From the NCBI GenBank assembly GCA_003215535.1, contig QCKG01000006.1, positions 37,737 through 101,736 on the forward strand: a stretch of 64,000 nucleotides of DNA. Direction: 5' to 3'. This DNA is from Prochlorococcus sp. AG-409-L18 (GTDB taxonomy: Bacteria; Cyanobacteriota; Cyanobacteriia; PCC-6307; Cyanobiaceae). Shown here piece by piece: positions 9,269 through 20,828 of the stretch. The translations under genes were made by a program, and so were the position numbers. Within the stretch, counting starts at the first letter, position 1, and every line of letters starts with the position of its first letter. Under the pieces are notes generated by a model. The model did not search any database, had not been told where the DNA came from, and saw only the letters and a list, made by a program, of their open reading frames with translations.

Positions 9269-10684
9269 TCAATCAATCCAATCAGTATGAAATACACCTT
9301 CTTTATCCACACGTTGATATGTATGAGATCCAAAGCAATCTCTCATGGCTTGAACAAGATTCTGAGGCAAACGACCTGTTCTATAGCTATTTATATAATC
9401 AAGACTACTACTAAGGCATGGCACTGGAACACCAGCTTGAGCAGCTCCTGCTACCACGTTTGCAAGATTCGAAAGTCTTTTATTTACTTGATCGGCAAAC
9501 CAAGGATCTATCACTAAATTTGGCAGCTGAGGATCAGCACTAAAGGCTTCTTGTATACGTTTAAGAAGTCGTGAACGAATGATGCAGCCTCCTTTCCATA
9601 TTTGAGCAATAGAAGGCATATTCAAACTATAATTATATTCATTTGAAGCTATTCGCATTAACTCCATTCCTTGTGCATAACAAACAATAGTTGAAACAAT
9701 AACTGCATCCATAAGTGGAATCATCCCTTCCGATGGGTCCCCAATATCAAAAGTCTTTATTGATGGACCCTTCAAAATAGATTCTGCAAACAGTCTTTCT
9801 TCTTTTAGTGAACTTAAAACTCGCCCATTAAGTGAAGCATAAATTGTAGGAACAGAAGCACCAAGTTCTAAAGCACTAAGTACTGTCCACAAACCAGTAC
9901 CTTTCTGACCTGCCTTATCCATTATTTTCTCGATAATATCGCCACCATCAGTATCTTTTGTACGCATACATATCTCAGTAATCTCAACTAAATAAGAAGA
10001 AAGTTCCTCAGTCTTATTCCAATGGCCTAATACATCTGCCATCTCAGATCCGGTCATTCCTCCAATTCGCCTCATAAGGTCGTAAGCCTCAGAAAGGATC
10101 TGCTCAATTCCATATTCAATCCCGTTATGAACAGTTTTAACGAAGTGACCTGATCCTCCTGGGCCGATATACGTAACACAAGGGCCATCTTCAACCTGGG
10201 CTGCCATTTTCTTAAGAAGGCTCTCAATAGCTTCATAAGAAGCCTTTGTCCCACCAGGCATCATGCTTGGGCCTTCTAATGCTCCTTTGGCTCCTCCAGA
10301 AACACCCATTCCTATATAGCCAAAACTCTGACTTTCTAATTTCTTAACCCGTCTTTCCGTATCTCTAAATTCAGAATTCCCACCATCAATCAAAAGATCA
10401 CCCTCCTCTAAAAATGGGGAGATCTGATCAATCACTGCATCAGTTGCAGAACCAGCTTTGATCATCATCAAAATTCTGCGAGGCCTTTCTAAGCGATTAA
10501 CAAAATCTTGTAGGTCAATTGCTCCAGAAATATCCCGACCCAAGCCTCTACCTTTTAGAAAGCTTTCTGTTTTTGAGTAGGTACGGTTGTAAACAACGCT
10601 TGAGAAACCTTTACTCTCGGCATTAAGGACAAGATTTTCACCCATTACACCAAGACCTATTAGACCGAAATGAGCCTTGGACAT
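9269..10684 (-). CDS. gnd: 6-phosphogluconate dehydrogenase (decarboxylating)
   Basis: Gnd oxidatively decarboxylates 6-phosphogluconate to ribulose 5-phosphate with NADP+. The protein is 471 residues, a normal length. It has the Rossmann loop GLIGLGVMGENLVLN at the start, the substrate signature GYIGMGVSGGAKGALEGPS near residue 123, and a complete all-helical C-terminal domain ending HTDWID. It precedes pgl by nine bases. glgC lies upstream in the same direction, so the locus handles glycogen synthesis and dark carbon oxidation together. Confidence 0.97.
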   Translation of the reverse strand: MSKAHFGLIGLGVMGENLVLNAESKGFSSVVYNRTYSKTESFLKGRGLGRDISGAIDLQDFVNRLERPRRILMMIKAGSATDAVIDQISPFLEEGDLLIDGGNSEFRDTERRVKKLESQSFGYIGMGVSGGAKGALEGPSMMPGGTKASYEAIESLLKKMAAQVEDGPCVTYIGPGGSGHFVKTVHNGIEYGIEQILSEAYDLMRRIGGMTGSEMADVLGHWNKTEELSSYLVEITEICMRTKDTDGGDIIEKIMDKAGQKGTGLWTVLSALELGASVPTIYASLNGRVLSSLKEERLFAESILKGPSIKTFDIGDPSEGMIPLMDAVIVSTIVCYAQGMELMRIASNEYNYSLNMPSIAQIWKGGCIIRSRLLKRIQEAFSADPQLPNLVIDPWFADQVNKRLSNLANVVAGAAQAGVPVPCLSSSLDYINSYRTGRLPQNLVQAMRDCFGSHTYQRVDKEGVFHTDWID

Positions 10685-10850
10685 GGGAACGAAGTTTTAT
10701 GCTCCAATAGTGTGACTAGCCAAACAACAAAATGCTGGCTTAAAGGGAGCTATGTCAGGGTTGAAGAATCCCTCTTAAAGTTAAGCAATTAACAATTTTC
10801 GCAAAAAGCTTGTCCTGACAAGTAAATGAAAGAATTAAAAGCTTGCAGAA

Positions 10851-12146
10851 TTAAATAACAGTGCCATCTGTAATAGTTGCGTTTTTCACCACAACCACAA
10901 TCCCATTGCGAATATAAAATCCCTGATCAGCTCTATCAGCTTCTTCAATACGATCTTTATTCACAATCGTCACATTATTTCCTACACGAGTGTTCTTATC
11001 AAGAATTGCTCTTTTAACAGTCGTTCCTTTACCAACTCCTAAAGGGATTCCCCCTCCCTGTCTCAAAGCCGATCGTTCCTCAGAGGACTCAAAGAAGTCA
11101 GACCCCATTACAAGAGAATCTTTTAGGACTACATCACTTTCAACACGACTTCGTACACCCAAAACGCAGTGATGAATACTGCAAGATTTGAGGATTGATC
11201 CCTCTCCAATAATTGAATCAGTGATTTGTGCATCTACTAACTTGGTAGGAGGTAAATAGCGTGGACGAGTGTAAATAGGAAACTTCTCATCATAAAAACT
11301 AAAAGGTGGCATTGGCTGCTGCGTCAGAGCCAAGTTAGCCTCATAGAAAGCTCCAATAGTTCCAATGTCCTCCCAATAATCATCGAAAACATAACTTTTA
11401 AGCACATCTCCCCGTCTAAGGGCTTCTGGTATAACTTCTTTACCAAAGTCCTTATGGGCGGGATTCTTCTTAAGTAAATCAAATAACGTCTCTCTACTAA
11501 ATACATATATGCCCATAGATGCCAAATATGGCCTTTCTTTAGAAGAATCAGCTGTTAGTCCAAATCTGGAAGTATCAACAGCCATAGCCCTTAAAGCATC
11601 GCCTGAAGGCTTCTCTCTAAACTCTTTAATATTGCCCTCATTATCTGTTCTCATCAAACCAAACCCTTGAGCCAAATCAGCATTAACAGGAAGTGCTGCA
11701 ACTGTTAAATCAGCCCCCGTTGATCGATGATGTTCAACAAAAAGGCTGTAATCCATTCGATACAGTTGATCTCCCGAAAGAATTAAATACTCGTCTACGT
11801 CCCATTCCTGGAATAACCATTGGTATTTACGTACAGCATCTGCAGTTCCTTCAAACCAAGAAGGGCTTTCTGGGGTCTGCTGAGCTGCCAACACCTCTAC
11901 AAACCCCTGCCCAAATGGTGCGCTGAGGTTATAACTTTGGGCCAAGTGCCTGTTTAAAGAAGCACTATTGAACTGAGTTAATACGTACATCTTATTGATG
12001 TTCGAATTAATACAGTTGCTGATGGGGATATCAATTAGTCTGTATTTACCTGCAAGAGGCACTGCAGGTTTGGCTCTCATCTTTGTTAAAGGATAGAGAC
12101 GTGTTCCAGCCCCCCCTCCAAGAATAATTGCAAGTACACGCTTCAT
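10851..12146 (-). CDS. glgC: Glucose-1-phosphate adenylyltransferase (ADP-glucose pyrophosphorylase)
   Basis: GlgC makes ADP-glucose from glucose 1-phosphate and ATP, the committed step of glycogen synthesis, and is activated by 3-phosphoglycerate in cyanobacteria. The 431 residues start with the nucleotide-binding [20 protein letters not shown]. They contain the glucose-1-phosphate region and end with the left-handed beta-helix that holds activator-binding residues. Length and N-terminus agree with the family. It is separated from gnd by about 165 bp and from hemA by about 120 bp. Confidence 0.97.
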   Translation of the reverse strand: MKRVLAIILGGGAGTRLYPLTKMRAKPAVPLAGKYRLIDIPISNCINSNINKMYVLTQFNSASLNRHLAQSYNLSAPFGQGFVEVLAAQQTPESPSWFEGTADAVRKYQWLFQEWDVDEYLILSGDQLYRMDYSLFVEHHRSTGADLTVAALPVNADLAQGFGLMRTDNEGNIKEFREKPSGDALRAMAVDTSRFGLTADSSKERPYLASMGIYVFSRETLFDLLKKNPAHKDFGKEVIPEALRRGDVLKSYVFDDYWEDIGTIGAFYEANLALTQQPMPPFSFYDEKFPIYTRPRYLPPTKLVDAQITDSIIGEGSILKSCSIHHCVLGVRSRVESDVVLKDSLVMGSDFFESSEERSALRQGGGIPLGVGKGTTVKRAILDKNTRVGNNVTIVNKDRIEEADRADQGFYIRNGIVVVVKNATITDGTVI

Positions 12147-12269
12147 GCCGCCCCCAAAGATCGGCTTGACGAAGCAAACCTACTGGATAACTGACAATTA
12201 AGGCCAGCACCCTCTTGAAAAGAACAAACAAAGGTCACTAAAAGTTTTTTATTTACTTCTTTCATAGAA

Positions 12270-13580
12270 CTAACCCTCCTCATTTGACTGAACCAAGTCA
12301 AAGATTGCTTCAACTACCTTCAAGGCCTCTTGCCGCTCTGATCGCGCCTGAGGGGCTCTTAGCTGAGTCACAGGTGTATGCAAAATCTTATTGATAATTC
12401 CTTTGCTCAGGGCTTCAACTACCTTTCTTTCTCTAGCTGAGAAATCTGGCCCCATTCGACTCAATGCCTTCTGTAACTCCTCAGTTCTAATTGCCTCTAG
12501 TGAAGCTCTCAATAGATTAATGGTAGGAACGGCCTCAAGACTATCCCACCATTCAAGGAACAATCGACATTCCTCTTTCAATAAGCCCTCAGCCTCCTGA
12601 GCAATTTGCTGTCTTGCCTCTTGGTTCCTAGAAACGACTTCCTGTAGATCATCCACATCAAAAGAATCAACTCCAGGAATATTTTCAACATCAGCAGCAA
12701 TGTTCCTTGGCACTCCTATATCAATCAACCTCAAAGAGCTACGAAGACTCAAATTCATTAGCCTGGATGCATCAATAATCGGATCGTCAGCTGCTGTACT
12801 CGTAAAAACAAGAGAACATCTGCTAAGACAGGCATCTAAATCTGTTAATAAAGAACACTCCACCTCAAGCGTTGCAAAATCTGCAGCAAGAGCTTCTGCT
12901 CGTTTCAGAGTCCGATTTATCAAGATCACCTTTGAACATCCTTTGGCGAGGAGATGTTGAAGCAAAAGTCGACCCATACGTCCAGCACCAACTACAGCAA
13001 CCATCTCAGACTCAAGAGTCATCAATTGATCTTTCCCTAAAGATTGACCTAACTTCAATTGAGCCAATTCAACTGCAGCGGAGCTAATTGAGACAGCTCC
13101 AGTCCCAAGATTGGTTTCACTTCTTACTCGCTTCCCAGTACTAACTGCCTGAGTAAGAAGCCGATTAAGGATGGGGCCCAAGGATTGATGTTCTTGACCC
13201 AATCGAACCATTTTTTTGACTTGAGAAAGGATCTGTCCCTCACCTAATACAAGGCTGTCAAGACCAGCAGCAACTCGCATTAAATGCTCAACGGCATCTT
13301 CTTGATGGAAAGTAAAAAGATGTGGAGAAAGTGTCTCCTCAGGAAGTCCAGAATAATCACTAAGAAAGCTATTAACAGCAGAGACTCCTAAAGAAGGATC
13401 TCGAACCAATGTATATATTTCAAGCCTGTTACAGGTACTTAGGATAGAGACCTCAAGTACCTGATCACTTCCTTTAAGTTCCTTGAGGGCCGTATCTATA
13501 CTCTGCTCAGTAATACTGAGCTTTTCACGGATTTCCACAGGAGCCGTGCGATGACTAAGACCGACGACGGCAATATGCAT
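12270..13580 (-). CDS. hemA: Glutamyl-tRNA reductase
   Basis: HemA reduces glutamyl-tRNA to glutamate-1-semialdehyde, the first committed step of haem and chlorophyll synthesis. The 436-residue protein has the catalytic region GLSHRTAPVEIREKL and the nucleophile motif STCNRLEIYT (Cys near residue 50). It also has the NADPH-binding GAGRMGRLLLQHL near residue 200 and the C-terminal dimerisation helix. glpX lies upstream on the same strand with a gap of only 33 bp. Confidence 0.97.
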   Translation of the reverse strand: MHIAVVGLSHRTAPVEIREKLSITEQSIDTALKELKGSDQVLEVSILSTCNRLEIYTLVRDPSLGVSAVNSFLSDYSGLPEETLSPHLFTFHQEDAVEHLMRVAAGLDSLVLGEGQILSQVKKMVRLGQEHQSLGPILNRLLTQAVSTGKRVRSETNLGTGAVSISSAAVELAQLKLGQSLGKDQLMTLESEMVAVVGAGRMGRLLLQHLLAKGCSKVILINRTLKRAEALAADFATLEVECSLLTDLDACLSRCSLVFTSTAADDPIIDASRLMNLSLRSSLRLIDIGVPRNIAADVENIPGVDSFDVDDLQEVVSRNQEARQQIAQEAEGLLKEECRLFLEWWDSLEAVPTINLLRASLEAIRTEELQKALSRMGPDFSARERKVVEALSKGIINKILHTPVTQLRAPQARSERQEALKVVEAIFDLVQSNEEG

Positions 13581-13613
13581 AGAAAAATTCCTGAGGTTCT
13601 TTTCTTTAAGTAA

Positions 13614-14618
13614 TCAGCTCAAGGCGATGCTCTTGGCACCAGGCTTGATGTGCACGGTATTAGTAAAGCGTGCTGAATCATCAAGAGTGCTAATTACTAG
13701 ACTGCTTGTACGGGTGCAGTCGCTTTCGAACTTAACTCCGTGGAACAAAAGTCCATCGGTAATCCCGCTACCAGCGAAAACAACATTCTCCCCTGAAGCA
13801 AGTTCTTCTGCCTCATAAATCTTGTCAATATCAGTTATTCCCATTTCATTGAGGCGAGCAATATTCCCTTCCTTTGTGTAATCAGCCCATTCACTGGTCT
13901 GAGCTATTGCTGGGTCATAAACTAATTGCCCCTGAAAATGACCTCCTAAAGCTCTCATTGCAGCAGCAGAAATAACGCCCTCAGGTGCAGCTCCTATACC
14001 CATCAAACAGTGGGTTCCTGTGCCAGCAAAACCACAAGCAATTGCAGCTTGAACATCACCATCAGATATGGGCTGAACTCTTGCTCCTGTAGAACGAATT
14101 TCTTTAATGAGGTCTTTATGACGTGCTCGGTCCATTACAACAATAGTCAGCTCATCAACTGCTAATCCAAGACATTTACTAAGAATATTTATATTTTCAG
14201 TAGCTGATTTACGAATATCAACTTTGCCTTTGGCTGAAGGAGGTGCCGCCAACTTCTTCATATAAAAATCTGGTGCATTAAATAGCCCTCCTCTATCAGA
14301 AGCAGCTAGAACAGCCATTGATCCACGCTGATTATTAGCGCAGAGGTTTGTTCCTTCGCAGGGATCAACTGCAAAGTCGACTCCAGGTCCAGAGCCACTA
14401 CCAACCTCCTCTCCGATATAAAGCATAGGAGCCTCATCTCGTTCACCTTCACCTATGACAATGCGACCTTGCATTTGTATCTTGCCCATACGATTTCGCA
14501 TGGCCTCTACAGCCGCTGCATCAGCTTCATCTTTTTTTCCTAAGCCTGTCAGTTTTGCAGAAGCAATAGCAGCTTGCTCTACAACCTCGAGAATTTCCTG
14601 GATAAGAGTGCGGTCCAC
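13614..14618 (-). CDS. glpX: Class II fructose-1,6-/sedoheptulose-1,7-bisphosphatase
   Basis: This GlpX-type enzyme is the dual FBPase/SBPase of the cyanobacterial Calvin cycle. The protein shows the metal- and substrate-binding segments [20 protein letters not shown] and [13 protein letters not shown], and the C-terminal [17 protein letters not shown] chose the GTG at 14618 ([15 protein letters not shown]), which gives 334 residues, the usual length. The ATG at 14702 would add 28 residues of low-complexity sequence. It is followed by hemA in the same direction. Confidence 0.95.
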   Translation of the reverse strand: MDRTLIQEILEVVEQAAIASAKLTGLGKKDEADAAAVEAMRNRMGKIQMQGRIVIGEGERDEAPMLYIGEEVGSGSGPGVDFAVDPCEGTNLCANNQRGSMAVLAASDRGGLFNAPDFYMKKLAAPPSAKGKVDIRKSATENINILSKCLGLAVDELTIVVMDRARHKDLIKEIRSTGARVQPISDGDVQAAIACGFAGTGTHCLMGIGAAPEGVISAAAMRALGGHFQGQLVYDPAIAQTSEWADYTKEGNIARLNEMGITDIDKIYEAEELASGENVVFAGSGITDGLLFHGVKFESDCTRTSSLVISTLDDSARFTNTVHIKPGAKSIALS

Positions 14619-14824
14619 GTGCAGAGGCGGGGGATAGTTTTGCGACAAAAGAAGCGAGGTGGGCAGAACTCTTAAGACAAGTGAAGGGGTTTCGCTCGTC
14701 AATTAAAAGAACGGATACCGCAATGTTGCTCAGCTCTTAAGCGGGGCTAACTGTATCAGTGCAAGCAACTTCAAAAGAAAGGAGGGATGAATTAATAGAA
14801 TCTTGATCTATCAATCAACTAAAG

Positions 14825-15499
14825 ATGAGTACCAAGCCCCTAGTAATAGCCCCTTCAATCCTCTCTGCGGATTTTTCTCGTCTAGGTGAGGAAGTTCGAG
14901 CTGTTGACGAAGCAGGTGCTGACTGGATCCATGTGGATGTGATGGATGGTCGTTTTGTACCCAACATCACCATTGGCCCTTTGATTGTGGAAGCACTCAG
15001 ACCTGTCACCCAAAAGCCATTGGATGTTCATCTGATGATTGTTGAACCTGAGAAATATGTAGGAGACTTTGCAAAAGCAGGTGCAGACCACATCTATGTC
15101 CAAGTAGAAGCTTGTCCACACCTGCACAGAAACCTTGCCCAAATAAAGGACTTGGGAAAAAAAGCAGGTGCAGTTTTAAATCCAAGTACAACACTTGACT
15201 CTCTTGATTATTGCCTTGAGTTATGTGACCTTATTTTGATAATGAGTGTTAACCCTGGATTTGGCGGACAAAGCTTTATAGACAGTCAAGTAAATAAAAT
15301 AAAAGACCTAAGAAGGATATGTGACGAAAAAGGACTAGATCCTTGGATAGAAGTTGATGGAGGAATAAAGGCTAGCAATGCATGGAAGGTTATAGATGCT
15401 GGTGCAAATGCAATTGTTAGCGGCTCAGGAGTCTTCAATCAACCTAGTTACGAAGAAGCCATTAAAGGAATACGTAATAGCAAAAGACCAGGAAGCTAG
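14825..15499 (+). CDS. rpe: Ribulose-phosphate 3-epimerase
   Basis: Rpe interconverts ribulose 5-phosphate and xylulose 5-phosphate in the Calvin and pentose phosphate cycles. The 224-residue TIM barrel shows all family signatures: [14 protein letters not shown], the metal ligands in [47 protein letters not shown] and EVDGGI. It is divergent from glpX, leaving about 200 bp for two promoters. It converges with ccsA. Confidence 0.97.
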   Translation: MSTKPLVIAPSILSADFSRLGEEVRAVDEAGADWIHVDVMDGRFVPNITIGPLIVEALRPVTQKPLDVHLMIVEPEKYVGDFAKAGADHIYVQVEACPHLHRNLAQIKDLGKKAGAVLNPSTTLDSLDYCLELCDLILIMSVNPGFGGQSFIDSQVNKIKDLRRICDEKGLDPWIEVDGGIKASNAWKVIDAGANAIVSGSGVFNQPSYEEAIKGIRNSKRPGS

Positions 15500-15559
15500 G
15501 AATAACTAAAGATATATTTCCTTGAGCTTTAGTTTGATAGATTTTTCGTATTTCTCAAG

Positions 15560-16507
15560 CTAAGAAGAGAAGAACCATCCATAACTATGAAGACCAATTC
15601 CCATAAGATTAACTCCTATATAACAAATAGAAATAACAAAAAACCCACTTATTGCAACTAATGCAGATTTTCTACCCTGCCAACCCCTACTAAGCCTTGT
15701 ATGAAGATAGGCCGCATATACTAACCAACAGATGAGGGCCCATGTCTCCTTCGGGTCCCAACTCCACCAACTACCCCAGGCCTCATTTGCCCAAACAGCA
15801 CCACTGACCAAACCAACAGTAAGTAACAAGAAACCAACTGTAATTGTCCTGTAGCTCATACTATCAAGTTGTTCTATTTTGCTAAATAAGACTGGTTTAA
15901 CCTCTATGGGATCTAACAAGTTAGATCCAACATTTAAATAATTAGGTTTACGATAACCCCCAGTGCCAAGTGAATTACTTCTAATCTCAAGTTGGTGGGA
16001 GTTATCACTAAATAAGACTAAAAGTGAAAGCAAAGATCCAACTAATAAAGCAGCATAACTGAACATAATTACACTCACATGCATAACTAACCAACTTGAT
16101 CTAAGTGCTGGGACCAAGGGAGAAGCCTCTTGAAGACGGTCCGGCAAAGCAAAACTTGCAAAGGAAATAGAAAGAAGAGCAACTGGCGTAACACCAGCAG
16201 AAACAAGTGGAGAAGGCCAAGAACGCTCAATAATTAACTGCGTAAAAGTACAAGCCCAACTCAAAAAGCAAAGAGATTCATAAAGGTTGCTTATAGGGAA
16301 ATGTCCTGATTGCCACCACCTCAAAACCAACTGAGTCGCAAGTGCAAGATTTGCCAAAGCGACTAACAATCTGACACTCGAGGAACTTTTATCCCCACCC
16401 AAAGACCAAAATGAAAAGGGCAAGGCTACTAACAAAAGGAAAAAAGCGCCCAAACCAAGGGCTAATACTGGGTCCCCTATTGAAAATTGGAAATCAGTCA
16501 AAGCCAT
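15560..16507 (-). CDS. ccsA: Cytochrome c biogenesis protein CcsA (ResC-like)
   Basis: CcsA, with Ccs1, exports haem and attaches it to apocytochromes c in System II biogenesis. The protein is about 315 residues, highly hydrophobic, with roughly eight membrane segments. It carries the diagnostic tryptophan-rich haem-handling motif [20 protein letters not shown] near the C-terminus. The ATG at 16507 ([17 protein letters not shown]) is used because the longer reading frame would run 64 bases into the upstream LptF/G gene. It is the last gene of a tight leftward cluster beginning at typA. Confidence 0.93.
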   Translation of the reverse strand: MALTDFQFSIGDPVLALGLGAFFLLLVALPFSFWSLGGDKSSSSVRLLVALANLALATQLVLRWWQSGHFPISNLYESLCFLSWACTFTQLIIERSWPSPLVSAGVTPVALLSISFASFALPDRLQEASPLVPALRSSWLVMHVSVIMFSYAALLVGSLLSLLVLFSDNSHQLEIRSNSLGTGGYRKPNYLNVGSNLLDPIEVKPVLFSKIEQLDSMSYRTITVGFLLLTVGLVSGAVWANEAWGSWWSWDPKETWALICWLVYAAYLHTRLSRGWQGRKSALVAISGFFVISICYIGVNLMGIGLHSYGWFFSS

Positions 16508-16521
16508 AGCGATAATGAGGT

Positions 16522-17733
16522 TCAGCGACTTGCTTGCTTGAGCAATAACCCACCACCCAATATTGATATAAAAATAGGTGACCATGCAGCAACAAAAGGA
16601 GCAAAGGTTCCCTTCACACCTAAAGAGCTAAAGCCAAAACTTAGAACGTAATACAAAAGAATTAAGATCACACTTAGCCCGAATCCCTGACTTCTACTAG
16701 TTCTTGAATTTGGCTTCGATCCAAGACTGCTCCCTATAAGCGCAAAAACAATGCAAGCCATAGGCAAAGTGAATTTCTCTTGGATTCGGACTCTCATTCT
16801 TCTTGATTCTTTGATATTCCCAGCTTCCTGATACAACCTCTCAGCTCTAATGGCTTGAGAAACTGTCATATCATTTGCATCCTTAGGAAGTCGAGCAATC
16901 TTTGATGGCCCCCTACCAAGTGGATAAAGATAACGTTCAAACTTGGCTGCTGTTGTTCTCCCATTAGGTGAAAGGGTAAGAATTGTCCCATCGAGAAATT
17001 CCCACTTTGCTTCACGCTCATTCCAAAGTCCTTTTTTTGCAATGAGCATTTGCGTATAACCAAGTCTGGAGAAATCAAGCACAGTCACTTCCTGCATAGC
17101 ACTTCTGCGGAATTCCCTTGCATAAAAAAGTTGAACCAATCCCTTTATATCTTCAGAGGAATCAGAGCTCGCAATTCTTCCAAAACGGGAATAAATAATG
17201 TCATCACCCTTTTCAGTAGAAATAGATTTACCAAGAGCCTGTTTTAAGGTAATTTCAGCCTTACGATTAGAATGAGGAACAATAATGTCATTGAAAAGGA
17301 AGGTAAGTCCTGTCATTAATAAAGCCAAGATAAGAGCTGGGACAATCATCCTTTTAGTTTTCACACCAAGGCTTCTAAGTGCTTTTAATTCACTATTAGA
17401 AGACAAGCGGCTGTATGCAAGTAAGGAGGCCATAAGCATGGCCATTGGAAATGAAATAACTAAAAATCCAGGAAGCTTAAGCAATAAAACCTGCAAAGCT
17501 ATTTGTACAGGGAGTCCTGATTCAACAATCTTTCTTACAAGATCAAACATTACCCCCACAGAAAGGGAGACAACAGTAAATGCAGCAATAGCAAAAAACA
17601 AAGGGGGGAATAATTCTCCTAAAAGCCATCTATCCAAAAGTGGGATCAATCTCCATTTAATAAGAGTCCATCTAATTGACTTAGACAGAAATGGAATATT
17701 TTGGATTAACAAAATAGGATTAGAGCTTTTCAT
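16522..17733 (-). CDS. LptF/LptG-family permease (YjgP/YjgQ)
   Basis: This 403-residue membrane protein belongs to the YjgP/YjgQ family, which forms the inner-membrane part of the LPS exporter LptB2FG. Three N-terminal membrane helices, including [20 protein letters not shown], are followed by a large periplasmic domain and three C-terminal helices with [20 protein letters not shown]. The start ATG overlaps the stop of the ATPase gene upstream (ATGA), so the exporter subunits are translationally coupled. Cyanobacteria commonly carry a single permease of this family, consistent with a homodimer here, but that is an inference. Confidence 0.9.
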   Translation of the reverse strand: MKSSNPILLIQNIPFLSKSIRWTLIKWRLIPLLDRWLLGELFPPLFFAIAAFTVVSLSVGVMFDLVRKIVESGLPVQIALQVLLLKLPGFLVISFPMAMLMASLLAYSRLSSNSELKALRSLGVKTKRMIVPALILALLMTGLTFLFNDIIVPHSNRKAEITLKQALGKSISTEKGDDIIYSRFGRIASSDSSEDIKGLVQLFYAREFRRSAMQEVTVLDFSRLGYTQMLIAKKGLWNEREAKWEFLDGTILTLSPNGRTTAAKFERYLYPLGRGPSKIARLPKDANDMTVSQAIRAERLYQEAGNIKESRRMRVRIQEKFTLPMACIVFALIGSSLGSKPNSRTSRSQGFGLSVILILLYYVLSFGFSSLGVKGTFAPFVAAWSPIFISILGGGLLLKQASR

Positions 17734-18458
17734 AACTGAAATTCCTCTCCTAAATAATGCCTCTTAACAAGAGGATCGTTGGCAACTTGTTCAGAAGGAC
17801 CCGCGGAAAGTATCTTGCCATCATTAAGAATGTAGGCACGATCTGTAATGGCTAGAGTTTCTCTAACATTGTGATCAGTAATAAGTATTCCCATCCCTTT
17901 GTTTTTGAGGCGTTGGATCAAGTTTTGAAGGTCAGCAACAGCTATAGGGTCAACTCCAGCAAAAGGCTCATCAAGAAGAAAATATCTTGGGCCTCTTGTA
18001 CCAACTGCTAAAGCCCTAGCTATCTCACAACGTCGCCTTTCTCCTCCAGAAAGTTGATATCCGTATCGATCGATAAATGAAGTCAATTGAAAATCTTCTA
18101 TTAGTTGTTCTCTGCGCACTCTGAACAAGCCAGTGGAAGGATTGCTTTGGGAAAGAGCAATATCTAAATTCTGCCGGACTGTCAACTGACGAAAGACACT
18201 AGGCTCTTGAGGGAGATAACCAATGCCCATACGCGCTCGCATTGGCATAGACAACTTAGATATATTGCTCCCATCAAGTTCTATTCGACCAAAATCAGGG
18301 CCTAATAATCCAATTATCAGATTAAAAGTTGTTGTTTTACCAGCACCATTTGGCCCCAGAAGGCCAACAACTTGACCTGGTTTCATTATTAAAGAAAGAT
18401 TATTTACCAATCGACGGCCATTAATATTTACTGCTACACCATCAAGCGAAAGGCTCAT
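17730..18458 (-). CDS. lptB: LptB-like ABC transporter ATP-binding protein
   Basis: This is an ABC ATPase of the LptB group, energising LPS transport. Motifs visible are Walker A (GLLGPNGAGKTTTFNLI), signature LSGGERRRCEIARAL, Walker B YFLLDEPFAGVDP and the switch histidine in ILITDHNVRETL. The ATG at 18458 (SLSLDGVAVNINGRRL) gives 242 residues, the usual LptB length. The longer frame starting at 18497 would overlap the upstream DUF309 gene. The stop overlaps the LptF/G start. Confidence 0.93.
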   Translation of the reverse strand: MSLSLDGVAVNINGRRLVNNLSLIMKPGQVVGLLGPNGAGKTTTFNLIIGLLGPDFGRIELDGSNISKLSMPMRARMGIGYLPQEPSVFRQLTVRQNLDIALSQSNPSTGLFRVRREQLIEDFQLTSFIDRYGYQLSGGERRRCEIARALAVGTRGPRYFLLDEPFAGVDPIAVADLQNLIQRLKNKGMGILITDHNVRETLAITDRAYILNDGKILSAGPSEQVANDPLVKRHYLGEEFQL

Positions 18459-18460
18459 TG

Positions 18461-18847
18461 TTATGAAACTTCTATAGAGATAACTGGCAATGGACAATTA
18501 TCTGTTTCTCTTTTCTGCTGAAGGAGATTAAGTCTTTTCTCCACACAAAGGCATAGTTTTTCTACATCAAAGCCTAAAGATGGATTCCCCATTTTTCTTA
18601 GACGACCTAAACCTTCTCCATAAAGGATTGTTGCTCCAGATGTGTTTCCCCGTTCCAAATGCAACTGAGCAACGGCAACCTGAAGAACACCTTGAATAAC
18701 ATCTCTTTCTGGACCAAATGTCTCGTGCCATAATTCCTCAAATGCATCGTGGGCCTGGTACCATTTTTCAGAATTAAAGAGCTTTATTGCTTCAAAGAAA
18801 CGAGAGTCATCTAGAAGGTTTGAAGTTTGGTATTTATTATTTATCAT
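18461..18847 (-). CDS. DUF309 family protein
   Basis: This 128-residue helical protein has the DUF309 signature: F-x-x-x-x-Y-x-A-H-D-A-F-E-E-L-W seen as WYQAHDAFEELWHETFGP, then VIQGVLQVAVAQLHLERGN and the final YGEGLGRLRK. The family is widespread in cyanobacteria and plastids and has no assigned activity; the conserved His-Glu-Trp cluster could bind a metal. Its ATG overlaps the typA stop (TAATG) and it lies two bases upstream of lptB. Confidence 0.9.
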   Translation of the reverse strand: MINNKYQTSNLLDDSRFFEAIKLFNSEKWYQAHDAFEELWHETFGPERDVIQGVLQVAVAQLHLERGNTSGATILYGEGLGRLRKMGNPSLGFDVEKLCLCVEKRLNLLQQKRETDNCPLPVISIEVS

Positions 18848-20649
18848 TATCGCTTTGCTGTTTTCTTATTGGGAAGTTTTCGCAATCTTATTGACTCAGG
18901 AGTGACCTCTAGCATTTCTCCCGGGCCAATATATTCTAGTGCTCTTTCAAGAGTGATCTCTACAGGCGATTGCAACGTATCCAATTCCTCTGCACCAGCA
19001 GAACGCATATTTGTAAGCTGCTTACTTTTACAAATATTGATTTCCAAATCCTGAGGTCGATTGTTCTCACCAATAATCATTCCCCTATATACCTTTGCTC
19101 CTGGGGAAATAAAGAACTGTCCTCTATCTTCAGCATTTTTAAGTGCATAGAATGTTGCTACACCCTCTTCAAAAGAAATCAACACTCCATTCCTACGGGC
19201 ATCAAAATCGCCCATCATTGGACGATACTCAAAGAAAGAGTGACTTAATATCCCCTCTCCTCTAGTAGCTCGAACAAACTCTCCTCTAAAACCAATCAAT
19301 CCTCTAGAAGGAACTATAAATTCTAGTTGAGTTCTACCATCTGTTCCAGTCTCCATATTCTGCATCTCACCTCTACGAACTCCAAGTTTTTCGATACAAG
19401 CCCCTACAGCCACTTCAGGCACATCCATCACAAGAGTTTCTACTGGCTCACAGGGAGTCCCATCAATATTTCTGAAAATAACCTGAGGTTGCGAAACTTG
19501 AAATTCATAACCTTCACGTCGCATTGTTTCTATCAATATTCCTAAATGGAGCTCGCCCCTCCCACTAACAGCAAAACGATCGGGGGAGTCGGTATCCTCT
19601 ACACGTAAAGCCACATTAGTTAGTAATTCCTTCTGTAATCGGTCACGCAATTGTCTGCTAGTCACAAATTTCCCTTCTTTTCCAGCAAAGGGGGAATCAT
19701 TAACAACAAAAGTCATTTGCAAAGTGGGTTCATCCACCCGTATCAAAGGCAAAGCCTTTGGCTCGTCAGGACAAGCAATAGTCTCTCCTATATTGACCTC
19801 ATCGAAACCTGCCAATGCCACCAGGTCTCCTGCACTGGCTTGTTCTATCTCAACCCTCTGGAGGCCTTCAAACCCTAAAAGTTTACTTATTCTCCCTCTT
19901 TTAATGGTCCCATTCTCTTTAATTAGAGATGCATTCTGACCATTTCTTATAGAGCCATTATGAACTCTTCCAATAACAATTCTTCCAAGAAAATCAGAAT
20001 AATCTAATGTTGTCACCTGAAGTTGCAATGGCTTCCCCTCATCACCGACAGGAGGAGGTACATGTCTAATGATTGCATCTAGAAGTGGCATCATATTTTC
20101 ACTATCTGTTTCCATATCTGGCTTAGCAAAACCTCCCAAGCCACTTCCAAAAAGATAAGGAAAATCACACTGATCATCATCAGCACCTAGCTCTAAAAAC
20201 AAATCAAGAACCTTGTCAACTGCTGTTTCAGGAACGACTCTTGCCCTATCGATTTTATTCACAAAGACTATTGGCCTTAATCCTTGTTCGAGAGCCTTTT
20301 TCAAAACAAAACGAGTTTGAGGCATGGGACCTTCATTAGCATCAACAATTAGAAGACAGCCATCGACCATGCCTAAAACTCTCTCTACTTCACCACCAAA
20401 ATCGGCATGTCCAGGTGTATCAACAATGTTAATCCTCGTGCCTTTATATCTAACTGAAGTGTTTTTAGAGAGAATAGTAATTCCCCTTTCACGTTCCAAG
20501 TCATTAGAATCCATTACACAAGTAGGAACTGTCTCGTTTTCTCTGAAAATTCCCGACTGAGATAAAAGCGCATCCACCAACGTGGTCTTGCCATGATCGA
20601 CGTGGGCAATAATGGCAATATTCCGAATAGCCTTTATCTGAGAACTCAT
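18847..20649 (-). CDS. typA: Ribosome-associated GTPase TypA/BipA
   Basis: TypA/BipA is an EF-G-like GTPase that assists 50S assembly and stress adaptation. The 600-residue protein has P-loop [15 protein letters not shown], switch [17 protein letters not shown], the NKIDR base-recognition motif, EF-G-like domains III and V and the BipA C-terminal domain. The ATG at 20649 ([12 protein letters not shown]) is preferred over an upstream ATG eight codons earlier. It heads the cluster typA-DUF309-lptB-LptF/G-ccsA, which has overlaps or very short gaps throughout. Confidence 0.96.
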   Translation of the reverse strand: MSSQIKAIRNIAIIAHVDHGKTTLVDALLSQSGIFRENETVPTCVMDSNDLERERGITILSKNTSVRYKGTRINIVDTPGHADFGGEVERVLGMVDGCLLIVDANEGPMPQTRFVLKKALEQGLRPIVFVNKIDRARVVPETAVDKVLDLFLELGADDDQCDFPYLFGSGLGGFAKPDMETDSENMMPLLDAIIRHVPPPVGDEGKPLQLQVTTLDYSDFLGRIVIGRVHNGSIRNGQNASLIKENGTIKRGRISKLLGFEGLQRVEIEQASAGDLVALAGFDEVNIGETIACPDEPKALPLIRVDEPTLQMTFVVNDSPFAGKEGKFVTSRQLRDRLQKELLTNVALRVEDTDSPDRFAVSGRGELHLGILIETMRREGYEFQVSQPQVIFRNIDGTPCEPVETLVMDVPEVAVGACIEKLGVRRGEMQNMETGTDGRTQLEFIVPSRGLIGFRGEFVRATRGEGILSHSFFEYRPMMGDFDARRNGVLISFEEGVATFYALKNAEDRGQFFISPGAKVYRGMIIGENNRPQDLEINICKSKQLTNMRSAGAEELDTLQSPVEITLERALEYIGPGEMLEVTPESIRLRKLPNKKTAKR

Positions 20650-20828
20650 ACGACTGGAAACTTTTAAAGGCAAAAAAACGCCCTTAGGCGAGTTTTGAAG
20701 GTTATATCAGCACGAGATAAATTTGAATGGTTTAAGGAATCCCTGAAATTTCCCATTAACAGTTAAACAACTGAATAGCCCCGAGATGCCATACAAGAAA
20801 GTTATTGGAGTTAATCACCTCTCAAATT

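Noticed and set aside
13614..14702. Extended N-terminus for GlpX
   Set aside because: The added 28 residues are low-complexity and not expected in the family; the GTG at 14618 gives the standard length.
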